64,000 nt of DNA from Mucilaginibacter sp. (lineage in GTDB: Bacteria; Bacteroidota; Bacteroidia; Sphingobacteriales; Sphingobacteriaceae), in contig JARLHA010000005.1 in NCBI GenBank assembly GCA_031292485.1, positions 37,487-101,486 on the forward strand, read 5' to 3'. Both the position numbers and the translations under genes were made by a program. The notes below the pieces were generated by a model, which saw only the letters and a list, made by a program, of their open reading frames with translations, made no database searches and had not been told where the DNA came from. This document shows positions 1 through 8,494 of this stretch, in pieces (the stretch's first letter is position 1; the number at the start of each line of letters is the position of its first letter).

Positions 1-550
1 GGAAGATGTTTTGTCAAAAAGATTTTTTAGTATAGCGTGAGCTTTTTCAGGTCGATTAAGCAGTATAAGCGCTTTTGCCTTCTCAATTTGCCTTGAGCCA
101 TAGCGCCTGTTATTTACACCGATAGAGTCGAGTATATGATTAACTACAAAAAGCGCTTTTTTGTAGTATCCGGCTGCAGAAATTGTATCACCTTTAATTT
201 CATAATACTCTCCTATCGAAATTGTATTTGAAATTTCCTTTGGCCATTTTTTGATGATGAGTTTGGCGGTAATTAATGCACTATCCGGATGCCCTAACTT
301 GGTTTGAAAATCCGCTTTCACGATAAGCAAAATAATAGTTACTATCTATTTGAATGGCTTTATTAATTAGGTTCATTGCTTTTTTCAAAATGAGCGTCGA
401 GTCTGTTCTGTGAACGTACAAAGAATCATTGCCAAGAAAAAAGGCCTCGTTCGTAAGCCGAAGAGCCTCCGGATCCGGCTTATGTTGCGAATGCGATGAT
501 TTGCACGATAAACAACATATTACAGATACCAGGATGGTGAGCTTTTTCAT
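1..550 (-). pseudogene. Frameshifted TPR-type lipoprotein gene, cut by left edge
   Basis: The start at 550 opens a lipoprotein signal (MKKLTILVSVICCLSC, Cys at 16). The protein then runs into TPR-like helices with the pattern ALNLINKAIQID/SNYYFAYRE. The frame stops at 281. The other reading frame continues the TPR text without a stop from about 318 to base 1 (KADFQTKLGHPDSAL, later AAGYYKKALFVV), so two nucleotides are missing or one is extra near 311-320, beside a short A run on the coding strand. Seen: both halves and the join. Inferred: one original TPR lipoprotein of at least 190 residues, function unknown. A sequencing error is possible; if so, the gene is intact and simply leaves the window. 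Confidence 0.7.
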
Positions 551-566
551 TCAGCTTAAGTTTTTA

Positions 567-1604
567 TTAAAAGTAAGTTTTTACCGCAAATTCAAACTGA
601 TCTATAAATATCTTTTTAAAAGCGCTGATATTATTTTGTTCGTAAAACAGCAACATGGCCTTTTTATATTCAATTGAATCAACCGTCCTGAAGGAGATAG
701 GACAATAGCCGTATGCAATCAATATCGCATTGCTCACAATCCGGGCCGTCCGTTTATTGCCATCGCCAAATGCCTGTATGTAAGATAGCAGCACCAATGT
801 TAACATTGATTTTTCAAATATATTTTCCCTGCTGTTAACCAAAACGCACATATCATTTAATGCCTCACGGATCTGGTGCTCGTTATCCAGCGGGGTATAA
901 TTGGTGCCGGAGATACCTACTCTCCGTTGCCTTATATTCCGGTCAACTCCAAGGTCTTTTATTAATAGGCTGTGGATATCCTCAATCCCGCGAATGTTTA
1001 AGGGAATGACATAATCAGGATGCTCAACAATAAAATTGATGGCGTCTTTATGATTTAGCAGCATCACCGCGTCATCCTTTGGTTTGCCTTCAGCGGTTTC
1101 TTTTTCCTTTAATAAGCGCTCTGTTTCCAATAAAGAATAAGTATTGCCTTCAATTTGAGATGATTTCCAGCTCAGGTCAATTGCCAGGCGTTCCATTTCT
1201 TTATTGTATGCTGCGGTTGACAGGTGCGATATGTTATCTTTAAATTTTGCGTGCAACGCTTCAAGGTGATGTTCTTCGTCTACGGTAAAAAGCTTAACAT
1301 TACTTAGCACACCAGTAATAAGGATGAAATTGAAACTATTTTTGATCTGGCGTTCATCCTGCTCCTTTTTAAAATATTCATTTAAATCAATGGGATACAA
1401 CAACTCGTACGACGGACTTAACAGGTACTTTGTGGCTTTTCCCTTACCTTCGGTGCTGATGAGTTGTTCTGCACTGAGTTTATTTAAAACCCGCTTAACC
1501 GTAGCATAGCCGATGACTCCGTTCAGGCCGTCATGCAACTCCTTTGACGAACTTAGTGGTTGCTCGATTAAGTATTTTAATACACTTTCAGTTGTATCAT
1601 TCAT
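567..1604 (-). CDS. Fic-domain protein with winged-helix N-terminus, catalytic His replaced
   Basis: 345 aa. Residues 1-65 look like a winged-helix DNA-binding domain (VLKYLIEQPLSSSKEL, then ATVKRVLNKL). Residues 148-153 (SSQIEG) match the S-x-x-x-E-G inhibitory motif of class II Fic proteins, which normally restrains AMP transfer from ATP to a target hydroxyl. The Fic core motif HxFx(D/E)GNxRxxR is present as QAFGDGNKRTAR at 277-288: the anion and ribose contacts are kept, but the catalytic His is Gln, confirmed by the codon CAG. Family knowledge says loss of this His abolishes AMPylation, so the protein may be a pure regulator or toxin-like remnant. The upstream DNA carries an operator-like repeat cluster, which fits autoregulation by the winged helix. 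Confidence 0.9.
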   Translation of the reverse strand: MNDTTESVLKYLIEQPLSSSKELHDGLNGVIGYATVKRVLNKLSAEQLISTEGKGKATKYLLSPSYELLYPIDLNEYFKKEQDERQIKNSFNFILITGVLSNVKLFTVDEEHHLEALHAKFKDNISHLSTAAYNKEMERLAIDLSWKSSQIEGNTYSLLETERLLKEKETAEGKPKDDAVMLLNHKDAINFIVEHPDYVIPLNIRGIEDIHSLLIKDLGVDRNIRQRRVGISGTNYTPLDNEHQIREALNDMCVLVNSRENIFEKSMLTLVLLSYIQAFGDGNKRTARIVSNAILIAYGYCPISFRTVDSIEYKKAMLLFYEQNNISAFKKIFIDQFEFAVKTYF

Positions 1605-1607
1605 AAA

Positions 1608-1766
1608 TGAAGCTCATTTTATAATCAAATGTAGTTCAAATTAATGAATGATTGAGCTACAAATGGTAAATAATTGAGCTTTATTTAAAATTGAGCTCAC
1701 TGCTGAGTTATTTAGAGCTCAATTTGTGCGGTTTTTGAGCCTGAAACAGAAAGCGACTGAGCTCAA
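1608..1766. promoter_or_regulatory. Cluster of TGAGCT(C)A operator-like repeats
   Basis: Six copies of a TGAGCT/AGCTCA half-site lie in about 160 bp, in both orientations: near 1611, 1653, 1675, 1692 (TTGAGCTCA, palindromic), 1715 (GAGCTCAATT) and 1758 (TGAGCTCA, palindromic). The extended form is AATTGAGCTC. They span the whole spacer between the Fic gene and the small gene to its right and surround the Fic promoter core. The likely ligand is the winged-helix domain of the Fic protein; that is inference. Confidence 0.6.
1626..1633 (-). promoter_or_regulatory. Probable promoter core of the Fic gene
   Basis: On the minus strand this is TACATTTG, an exact match to the Bacteroidota -7 consensus TAnnTTTG, 22 nt upstream of the Fic start codon. 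No clean -33 element at canonical spacing was found. It sits among the TGAGCT repeats. Confidence 0.45.
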
Positions 1767-1772
1767 AATTAT

Positions 1773-2009
1773 CTATTCTCCCTCATCAAAACTATTCAGC
1801 GCCCGCCAAATAGTGCGTTCATCTTTCATAAATTTTAACCCGGCTTCTAATACCGCCTGGCTTTTGGTAAGGTTACGGGTTTGGAGTTGCGCTGCTGTCC
1901 AAAGGTAAATTTCGCGGTAAATAAAAACTTTTGTGGTAATAAACCCCGCCTTATACATGGCCGAGAATACACCATCATCAAATAAAGTGTTGGCGAGTTT
2001 TATATTCAT
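1773..2009 (-). CDS. Small conserved-looking hypothetical protein
   Basis: 78 aa, no signal peptide or membrane segment. The C-terminal half (TKSQAVLEAGLKFMKDERTIWRAL) looks like two helices and could be a DNA- or protein-binding helical hairpin. The gene lies between the Fic operator cluster and the phage block, on the same strand as both. Its leader (AAATCGGTGAAATCACAAAAAC before ATG, on the coding strand) closely resembles the leader of the gene starting at 12553. I do not recognise a family. Confidence 0.55.
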   Translation of the reverse strand: MNIKLANTLFDDGVFSAMYKAGFITTKVFIYREIYLWTAAQLQTRNLTKSQAVLEAGLKFMKDERTIWRALNSFDEGE

Positions 2010-2133
2010 AGTTTTTGTGATTTCACCGATTTATTCGAAATGATTTCATCGATGAGGTTGATTTAATGGATTAAATTTTCAATTCCAAAATCGAAATTCC
2101 GAACTCCGAAATTAGTGAGGCAGGAGCTTGAGC

Positions 2134-4503
2134 TTATAGATTCACCCTGTTAACGGTTTGCGCCAGGATATTTTGTTGGTTATTGATATCCTTAACATCT
2201 ACATACACCGGAGGGAAGTTGTTGATCATCTGGTAAGCGATGGAGTTGGCAAGGTTCTTCTGATCATGTACAGGCTGGTTGTAATAACGGTTGGCATCAC
2301 CGCCGTCGGTAAATATACCGCCTACCGCATAACCCCGACCGGGATTTGTAATGGAGAAATCCCTGCCGCCAAAGCCAACGTTTATGGCGCTTATCAGGTT
2401 GCGCGCCCAGGGAACTTGCATGGCTTCCGATACTACAACCCCCTCGCCCGAGCGCAGGTAAGCATTGGTGTTATCAGTTTTGCTGTAGCCCGGTAAAACA
2501 CCGCCGCGACCGTCGGAGTTATAATGCAAACCGCCCGATGCATAGGCAGGTGGCTTTTGTGCCGCTATGGTAGCAACCTGTATGGCTGTTTCGGTTATGA
2601 TGCCGGGTATTAATAACGGACTAAATTCGCCAGCTTGTGAAGTGACTTTTGTAATTGCCAGTGCACCGTTAATGGCTGCCTGTGCTATTGATGCTTCCTG
2701 CTCCTGTTTAAAAGCTTTGATCTTTACCTGGGCCTCTTTTTGTTTGTATTTTTGCTCGATGGCTAGTTTTTGGGTTGATGTTAAACTCCTATTGCTCAAT
2801 TCAGCATTCTTGTCCTGCTCCAGGCCGGCTATTTTTGCGTCGGCTTGCTGTTTTATGCTGTTTTTTAAAATATTAAGCGCTGCATCGGCAATTTTTTGTT
2901 CGGATTGCTTCGCAAAATCCTCTACCTTTTGAATTGCTGTTTTTTTAATTTCAACTGTTTTTTGTGCAGTGTCTTGAGTGGCTTTTACTATAACAACATT
3001 TTCTGCCTGGATTTTCTTTTTCAACTCATCAGGTGTTTCGGGGCTAATACCCACGCTTGCACCAGTCATGTTCTCAGTCGGCGTCCTTACAGCAACTTTA
3101 TTACCATCATCCTGTTCGGCATAGGCGCCCTGCGCTTTCTTACGCAGTTTATCATAGTAGCCCATTTGCCGGTCAACAGAAGCTTTTACGTGACTCTCGT
3201 GGTCGTCTACATGCTGCCCGGCTTCATTATATCCGTCCTTATAAGCTTTTACCATTTGTCCGGCGGTATCTTCAACGCCTTTTTTTACTGCAGTAAATAC
3301 TTTGCCCATCTTATCCGTAGCGTTGGTAACGCCCGTAGCTGCCTGGATAACGCCGTTGCCAATTTCCTTAAAATCAAGGTGCACGATGCCGTGCAATATC
3401 ACCGCGAACGCCTTAAACCTGTTGATCAGATTTTCTTCGATCATTTTACCCAGCGATTTAAGCGTTTCAATCGGGTGCGAAAAAGCATTAATAATGCCGT
3501 CCATTAAGGCATGGAAAACGGCTTTTACATCGTTTACTACCACGCCAGTTGCCGAAATTACACCCTGCAGTATTTTTGCCCCGCTTGATGATTTAACAAA
3601 GCTATCGAATAACATCTGGAGGATATCCAGCAAAAAGCCAAAGCCATCCGCCTTAATAGCTTCGCCAACGCCCGTTAAACCGCCTTGTACGAGCGCCAGG
3701 CCATCTTTCATAGCGTTGAAACCCTGCGCGGCTTCCTGCAAACTTGGCCCAAATATGCCCGAAACATCTTTTATCTCGTCAAAAGAGGTTTTGAGGTGAT
3801 CCATAGTCGCTTTATGGGCATCAAACGCTGTTTTATTGCTGGTAACATCGGTTGCCTGCTGGGTAAGTGCCCCGTCTGTCGCCCCGATACTTGTTTGAAG
3901 CCCTTTGGCGTCTTCTGATGCTTTTGCACTGCTGGCGGCTAAACTATCAATTGCCCCTTTAGCGGCATCGGTACTGGTCTTTTGTTGCTTTGCCGATTTA
4001 TCGAGGGCAGAAAGCTGCGTACTTAGTTCTTTTGTTTTATTTGAACTATCGGCGGCGGCTTTAGCGTGTTTTTGATGATTGCCGGCTAACGATGACACCG
4101 AATTTTCGGTGGCTTTGCTGGATGCACCCAAAGTGTTAACCTGTCCGCTTAGCTCTTTCGTCTTAGCAGAGCTATCGCCGGCGGCTTTAGTGTGTTTCTG
4201 ATGCTGATCACTTAATGATGACACCGAACCACCTGCTGTTTTGGCCGCAGTGTCTAATGCGTTTAAAGAAGATGTATTTGCCTGCAACTGTGTGTTGGCC
4301 TCCTGCAGGCTTTTCTTTAAGACATCCAGCTTCGCCGAAATTTCTTCAAACGCAGCCGTATTTTGTTTTCCTGCAGCGCTCAGTTGCTGTTGTTTAGCTA
4401 CCAGGCCATCTATTGATTTGTTGAGATTGCCAATATTTTGAGTGAGTGTTTCCGTGTCCATCTCAACCCCAATGGTTATTTTTTTGCTGATATCGTCTGC
4501 CAT
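2134..4503 (-). CDS. Phage tail tape measure-like protein
   Basis: 789 aa. Residues 1-230 are low-complexity coiled coil rich in Ser, Ala, Gln, Lys and Thr, with a roughly 45-residue near-duplicate unit (SVSSLSDQHQKHTKAA and SVSSLAGNHQKHAKAA). A hydrophobic central part follows (FGFLLDILQMLFDSFV, MDGIINAFSHPIETL), then a long charged helix (about 530-610) and a Gly-rich C-terminal part. This layout is that of tail tape measure proteins, which set tail length and help DNA entry. It is the last phage structural gene in the transcription direction. No peptidase motif was seen. The assignment rests on architecture and neighbours, not on a sequence match. Confidence 0.75.
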   Translation of the reverse strand: MADDISKKITIGVEMDTETLTQNIGNLNKSIDGLVAKQQQLSAAGKQNTAAFEEISAKLDVLKKSLQEANTQLQANTSSLNALDTAAKTAGGSVSSLSDQHQKHTKAAGDSSAKTKELSGQVNTLGASSKATENSVSSLAGNHQKHAKAAADSSNKTKELSTQLSALDKSAKQQKTSTDAAKGAIDSLAASSAKASEDAKGLQTSIGATDGALTQQATDVTSNKTAFDAHKATMDHLKTSFDEIKDVSGIFGPSLQEAAQGFNAMKDGLALVQGGLTGVGEAIKADGFGFLLDILQMLFDSFVKSSSGAKILQGVISATGVVVNDVKAVFHALMDGIINAFSHPIETLKSLGKMIEENLINRFKAFAVILHGIVHLDFKEIGNGVIQAATGVTNATDKMGKVFTAVKKGVEDTAGQMVKAYKDGYNEAGQHVDDHESHVKASVDRQMGYYDKLRKKAQGAYAEQDDGNKVAVRTPTENMTGASVGISPETPDELKKKIQAENVVIVKATQDTAQKTVEIKKTAIQKVEDFAKQSEQKIADAALNILKNSIKQQADAKIAGLEQDKNAELSNRSLTSTQKLAIEQKYKQKEAQVKIKAFKQEQEASIAQAAINGALAITKVTSQAGEFSPLLIPGIITETAIQVATIAAQKPPAYASGGLHYNSDGRGGVLPGYSKTDNTNAYLRSGEGVVVSEAMQVPWARNLISAINVGFGGRDFSITNPGRGYAVGGIFTDGGDANRYYNQPVHDQKNLANSIAYQMINNFPPVYVDVKDINNQQNILAQTVNRVNL

Positions 4504-4533
4504 TTTTAAGTGCTTTATGTAATTATGTATTAA

Positions 4534-4547
4534 ATGCCAATTGGCAT
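4534..4547. promoter_or_regulatory. Palindrome upstream of the tape measure gene
   Basis: ATGCCAATTGGCAT, a perfect 14-bp palindrome ending 31 bp upstream of the tape measure start codon. The same core lies in a 20-bp palindrome before the small terminase gene at the other end of the block. A shared repressor or activator site is likely; the protein that binds it is not in the window. Confidence 0.5.
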
Positions 4548-4595
4548 ATTTTATTTTTTAAAATAAGCCCGCTCGGGGCTTACTTTACTATTTAA

Positions 4596-5183
4596 TTAAT
4601 AATCTGATTTTTCTTTTGCTTTTTGATTTTTTACCGCAATTTCAACAAGGCCGGCATCCTGGTATTGTAAAACCACTGCTAATTTCTCTGTTATATTTAC
4701 CGAAATTGTATTTTTATTATCGGATTGCCAGATCGTTGTATAATCTGCTTCTGCGCTTTGTATGGCAACGATTTTATCCATATCGCTGTCCTTGTCAGAA
4801 TAAGGTTCTTTAAAAGTGGCCTTTGAAACGGTCGTTGGGCCATAAATGTCTGTAATATCATTTACTAAAGCATAGTAATATTCCAGGGTTTTCGCATCCG
4901 CTCCGGGGTCAAAAATAAAATCGCACTCAAACGCCTTGTCATTAATAAACTTAACCAAAAATCCGCCGGTCTCGCGGTGGTCTAAATTAATGTTGTTAAA
5001 AGCAACTGAATTGGCATCAGAATTTGCTTTATCAAAAGTGCCCCCTTTAGCTTTCAAGGCCGCTATAACCGCCACACGGCTGCTGCCAAATTTAATGCCT
5101 AAAAAGCCTTCAATGGGCTTTGTTGCTTGTGAGAATCCTAAAAAAGGAATTAACAATAATGTGATAAGAATAGATTTTTTCAT
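4596..5183 (-). CDS. Secreted hypothetical protein in phage block
   Basis: 195 aa with a clear Sec signal (MKKSILITLLLIPFLGFSQA). The mature part starts with IEGFLGIKFGSSRVAVIAAL, a pattern I know from small secreted Bacteroidota proteins of unknown role. It has no Cys lipobox and no further membrane span. It lies on the minus strand between the tape measure gene and a large tail gene, but it does not look like a virion protein, so a cargo (moron) gene is the best reading. Confidence 0.6.
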   Translation of the reverse strand: MKKSILITLLLIPFLGFSQATKPIEGFLGIKFGSSRVAVIAALKAKGGTFDKANSDANSVAFNNINLDHRETGGFLVKFINDKAFECDFIFDPGADAKTLEYYYALVNDITDIYGPTTVSKATFKEPYSDKDSDMDKIVAIQSAEADYTTIWQSDNKNTISVNITEKLAVVLQYQDAGLVEIAVKNQKAKEKSDY

Positions 5184-5359
5184 GATGATTTGCTAAAATT
5201 TTTGGTAAATCTAATTAGGAAAATATTAAAATGCAAATCAACAAATAATTATTTTTGAATTAATTTTAAGTACATAAAATCGTTTGATTACATTGTTATA
5301 GGGGAGACATTTCATTTTGATATAAAATATTTCATAAACGCTCGATGGCGCGGGCGCCG

Positions 5360-7420
5360 TCATCCCAATTTAACCAATTCCACTTTTGTGGGTTGCCCTT
5401 TTCGCCAGGCATCAATTTTATTGATGTAATAGTAAGCGCTATCCTGCCGAATGTAAACCGGAATCAACAGGTCAAGCTCCAATATGTCACGCGGCGCTAA
5501 TAAAACGTAGCGCACTACTTTTTTGGTTTGTGTTAATATCTTTTCCAGTTCGGGATAGTATTGTTTTCTCAGGTCATCAAACATCAGGCTGGCCTGCCCA
5601 AAACCCGGGCCCAGATCTGGTGCATCGGGCTTATAAAAATATGGTGTGCTGATCAAATCGTTTATTACCCGGTTAGGGTTAATGCCATCGGTAAGTGTTA
5701 CTGTTTTACCCATGGCGCCGATATTTAGTTTCTGGTCTATCAGTATCCTTGGCGCCACACTTATACTGAAGCTGTCGCTGCTGGTGGTTTGGTCAATCAT
5801 GGTTATTTGGGCTATAGTACCGCCGTAATATGGCCTGTTAAAGCTTGGGCCGAAGGGGCTTTGTACAAGGGTAGCGTCCGCGGGCAAGGTTTGGTCGGCA
5901 ATTCTGATCTGTGACCAGCCGTATTTAAGCGGCAGCAGGTTTTTGTCCGTTTGGTATTGCATATAATTTACCTGTGCATAATTGCCCAACTGGAAACTTA
6001 TCTGCTTGCCCTGGTTAACGCATTTGCTGCTCCAATCCCTGGCGACAGGGATGTTGCTTACAACATCTTTAAATGAATTGAAAGAAACCGTTTTGCTGGT
6101 ATTATCTGTCTGGCATAAAATGCCGAAACGTTGCAAAGTATCCTTTAAAAGGTCCTTTTGTGCTATATCAGGAAAAATGCGTTCGCATTGTACAGCTTGC
6201 CCATAAAGCATAACCTGGTTGTTTGATTTAATCACCAGTTCCGCGCCCGCCGCCATGGTAAAAATAGACTGCGAATAACCATTAAACTGGTATATTACTC
6301 TTATTTTGCCGCCGGGAGGTAAATCAGCCGCTCCGGAAACTACGGTTTTTGGAGTGATGGTATATCCATGCCGGTAAGGCCCCTGCCTGATGAGCGTAGG
6401 GTTATTGGCCAGATAAAAATTGGTGCTTGCAAGCGTTACATCACCATTTGCCGGGTCGGTGTACCTGATTTTTATATCGACATTGGCTGTATAGCTGCCA
6501 TTATAGTTGCCGTAAAAATAAAAAGACGGTATGGTAAGCGTTATGTTTACGCTGTTGCGGATGTTGCTGGTATAAACACCCGTGGATGCATCATAAAACC
6601 CGCCGGGGTTGGCTGTAACTGCGGGGAATGCAATAGTGCCCACGTTTACGCCGGCTTTGCTGTATTTAACGGTAAGCGCCGACGGCAAAGTTACATCGCA
6701 GCCAAAGCCATCTACCTGGTTCTGATAATCGGCGCCGTGTTCGAAACTACCGTTAGAAAACTGCGCGATCATTAAAGGATATAACGGATTACCCATCAAC
6801 GACCCTGATGCTTTATAGCCCGACGATTGCAGCAACAGGTTGATGGCTGTTTTTATAAAAAAGCCCGGGCGCAGGTTATGCACATCAATGGGTGTTGTAA
6901 AATCGTCGTTCATATAACCATAATCAATAATGGGGTAGATCCATCCATCGGTTTTGGTTTGAGAATCTGCGGCGTTATTAATATCCCATTCATGATCATA
7001 GGGCTGCCAAACCAGGTTTTGCCCGTAATTGCTCCAGATGCTGGTGCTGTCGCCCATATCATACAATTTACCGCCAATAGCATCAAAGAAATCTGTATTG
7101 CCCGATAATATGGTGATACTGGCTGTATCCTGGTCGATGCCGTTAAGTTCGCCGATACCATAGGGCACAATTTCAAGCCCATCCTGGATAATCTTTGCCT
7201 CATATTTTTGGTAAGGTAAGTTAGTGGCAAAAGCCACATCATCCGGGAAGCCCAGTATTTGGCGGTTATGCTGGGTTAAAGGCAGTTTAAACTGGTTGCT
7301 GGTATTACCCTGCTGGTTTTGTACTTCGGCCAGGTTATTGATTTGGAAGGTAAGCGCAACCGGGCTGTCGTCACTTAAGTCAACCAGTTGATCATTTATG
7401 TAAAGTTGGATTTGGTTCAT
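5360..7420 (-). CDS. Large phage tail/baseplate-like protein
   Basis: 686 aa, no signal peptide, rich in beta-forming and aromatic residues. The N-terminus (MNQIQLYINDQLVDL, then LTFQINNLAEV) and the phrase TSNQFKLPLTQHNRQILG suggest a folded domain that assembles on the tail tip. The C-terminus (YYINKIDAWRKGQPTKVELVKLG) resembles the ends of tail hub proteins. Assignment is by position, between the tape measure gene and another large structural gene, and by size. The exact role (hub, distal tail or adhesin) cannot be set from the sequence. Confidence 0.6.
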   Translation of the reverse strand: MNQIQLYINDQLVDLSDDSPVALTFQINNLAEVQNQQGNTSNQFKLPLTQHNRQILGFPDDVAFATNLPYQKYEAKIIQDGLEIVPYGIGELNGIDQDTASITILSGNTDFFDAIGGKLYDMGDSTSIWSNYGQNLVWQPYDHEWDINNAADSQTKTDGWIYPIIDYGYMNDDFTTPIDVHNLRPGFFIKTAINLLLQSSGYKASGSLMGNPLYPLMIAQFSNGSFEHGADYQNQVDGFGCDVTLPSALTVKYSKAGVNVGTIAFPAVTANPGGFYDASTGVYTSNIRNSVNITLTIPSFYFYGNYNGSYTANVDIKIRYTDPANGDVTLASTNFYLANNPTLIRQGPYRHGYTITPKTVVSGAADLPPGGKIRVIYQFNGYSQSIFTMAAGAELVIKSNNQVMLYGQAVQCERIFPDIAQKDLLKDTLQRFGILCQTDNTSKTVSFNSFKDVVSNIPVARDWSSKCVNQGKQISFQLGNYAQVNYMQYQTDKNLLPLKYGWSQIRIADQTLPADATLVQSPFGPSFNRPYYGGTIAQITMIDQTTSSDSFSISVAPRILIDQKLNIGAMGKTVTLTDGINPNRVINDLISTPYFYKPDAPDLGPGFGQASLMFDDLRKQYYPELEKILTQTKKVVRYVLLAPRDILELDLLIPVYIRQDSAYYYINKIDAWRKGQPTKVELVKLG

Positions 7421-7436
7421 GTTGGTGTAGTGGTTA

Positions 7437-7484
7437 TAATGAGTTGTAGACGTTGTAATGAGTTGTAAGGGTTGTAAAGGTTAG
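7437..7484. repeat. GTTGTA direct repeats before the tail gene
   Basis: TAATGAGTTGTA occurs at 7437-7448 and 7456-7467 (19-bp period), followed by two more GTTGTAA steps. The array lies just upstream of the tail gene starting at 7420 and could be a regulatory direct repeat or only a slippage product. Confidence 0.4.
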
Positions 7485-7562
7485 CCGATTGATATATGAA
7501 TAACTTATACATATATTTAAACCACCTAACAAGTCGCCTTTTTATTTCACAACCTCAAAAAA

Positions 7563-7958
7563 ATGAACAGAATCGTATCAGGAATTTTAAGGCTCGTTGT
7601 AGTCTTAACAACATTGATTATTTTATTTCATAAATTTCTGACCAACTCTTTTTATAATGAGGGGGTTTTACTTCTTGTATCGCTGTTTGCAATGAATGCA
7701 ACTCTATATATGATTTTTAATGCGATAAAAGATTTCAACGGGAAGCATATTGGTTTAAAGCCAGCTTATATGATTTTCCTGATATGGAATTTAATTTCTA
7801 TTCATGTTGCTATTCGTGTATTATTTAATTCTCCTTTTTCCGGATTACTAGCAATCACTAGTAACGTGAATACTGTTTTAGGCTATTATTTTATCGTATA
7901 TGACTTTATTCAACATTGGCTAAAAAAATCAGCTCCTTTAAAAACAAATTCAAACTAA
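7563..7958 (+). CDS. Small multi-pass membrane protein
   Basis: 131 aa with about four hydrophobic segments (near 8-25, 35-53, 66-90 and 95-117), short charged loops and a Lys-rich C-terminus. Start ATG at 7563, shortly after the divergent tail gene. It lies on the strand opposite to the phage genes and next to a lipoprotein gene of the same direction, so the two may form a small cargo unit. No family recognised. Membrane morons often act in superinfection exclusion; that is only a possibility here. Confidence 0.6.
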   Translation: MNRIVSGILRLVVVLTTLIILFHKFLTNSFYNEGVLLLVSLFAMNATLYMIFNAIKDFNGKHIGLKPAYMIFLIWNLISIHVAIRVLFNSPFSGLLAITSNVNTVLGYYFIVYDFIQHWLKKSAPLKTNSN

Positions 7959-8040
7959 GACACTACCGGAATTAGTTGATTTATTGTTTATTTTTAGTTG
8001 GATATTTAAATTGCCTCTATAATCCTTAAACCTGCTATAA

Positions 8041-8490
8041 ATGAAAGACTTATATCGATTAATAACTATCTCCATTTTTATTTTCAGTTTATCTGCTTGT
8101 AAAAAAGAGGCTAAACCCGTAACTGCTGTTTCAATAACCGGCAAATGGATGATAAATAAATACTCGGCAACGAGTTATAAAAATGGAGTTCTATCCCCAA
8201 CTTCGTATTCATATAACGTATCCGACACAAGTCAGTACTATCTGTTTGACAATGATGGAACGGCGTTCGAGACTTTTTTAGATCCTAACTTTGTTTCTCC
8301 AGAGCTTTTTTATTATCATATCTCAGGCTCAAATTTAATCCTTTCCAGAACGCTTGCGCTTTTGCCAGAAACCACTTGTATTATAACCATTCAAGGTACT
8401 AATCAAATGGTTTTGCAAGGTTCGTATACTTATCAAACTTCAGGCGATGTCTTTAAAGTTGTTAATGAAGTTGATTTGAGTAAAAAATAA
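8041..8490 (+). CDS. Lipocalin-like lipoprotein A
   Basis: 149 aa with a lipobox (FSLSAC, Cys 20), then a short KKEAKP linker and a small beta-rich domain starting ITGKWMINKYSATSYKNGVL. The G-x-W at the domain start and the later DNDGTAFETF step are typical of lipocalin-like lipoproteins of Bacteroidota. It is related to the lipoprotein at 14011-14460, which begins its domain with IIGKWQLVKQYS. It ends 4 bp before the stop of the opposing phage gene. The role is unknown; an outer-membrane-anchored cargo protein is inferred. Confidence 0.7.
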   Translation: MKDLYRLITISIFIFSLSACKKEAKPVTAVSITGKWMINKYSATSYKNGVLSPTSYSYNVSDTSQYYLFDNDGTAFETFLDPNFVSPELFYYHISGSNLILSRTLALLPETTCIITIQGTNQMVLQGSYTYQTSGDVFKVVNEVDLSKK

Positions 8491-8494
8491 ATAC

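Noticed and set aside
1608..1766. CRISPR-like array from TGAGCT repeats
   Set aside because: Repeats are only 6-10 bp, irregularly spaced and in both orientations, and no cas gene is near; operator sites explain them better.
2896..3507. 203-codon plus-strand frame opposite the tape measure gene
   Set aside because: Cys/Phe-rich composition is the reverse reading of coiled-coil codons; no own signals.
6368..6775. 135-codon plus-strand frame inside the tail gene
   Set aside because: It is antisense to a longer and better-supported gene and has no start context or recognisable domain.
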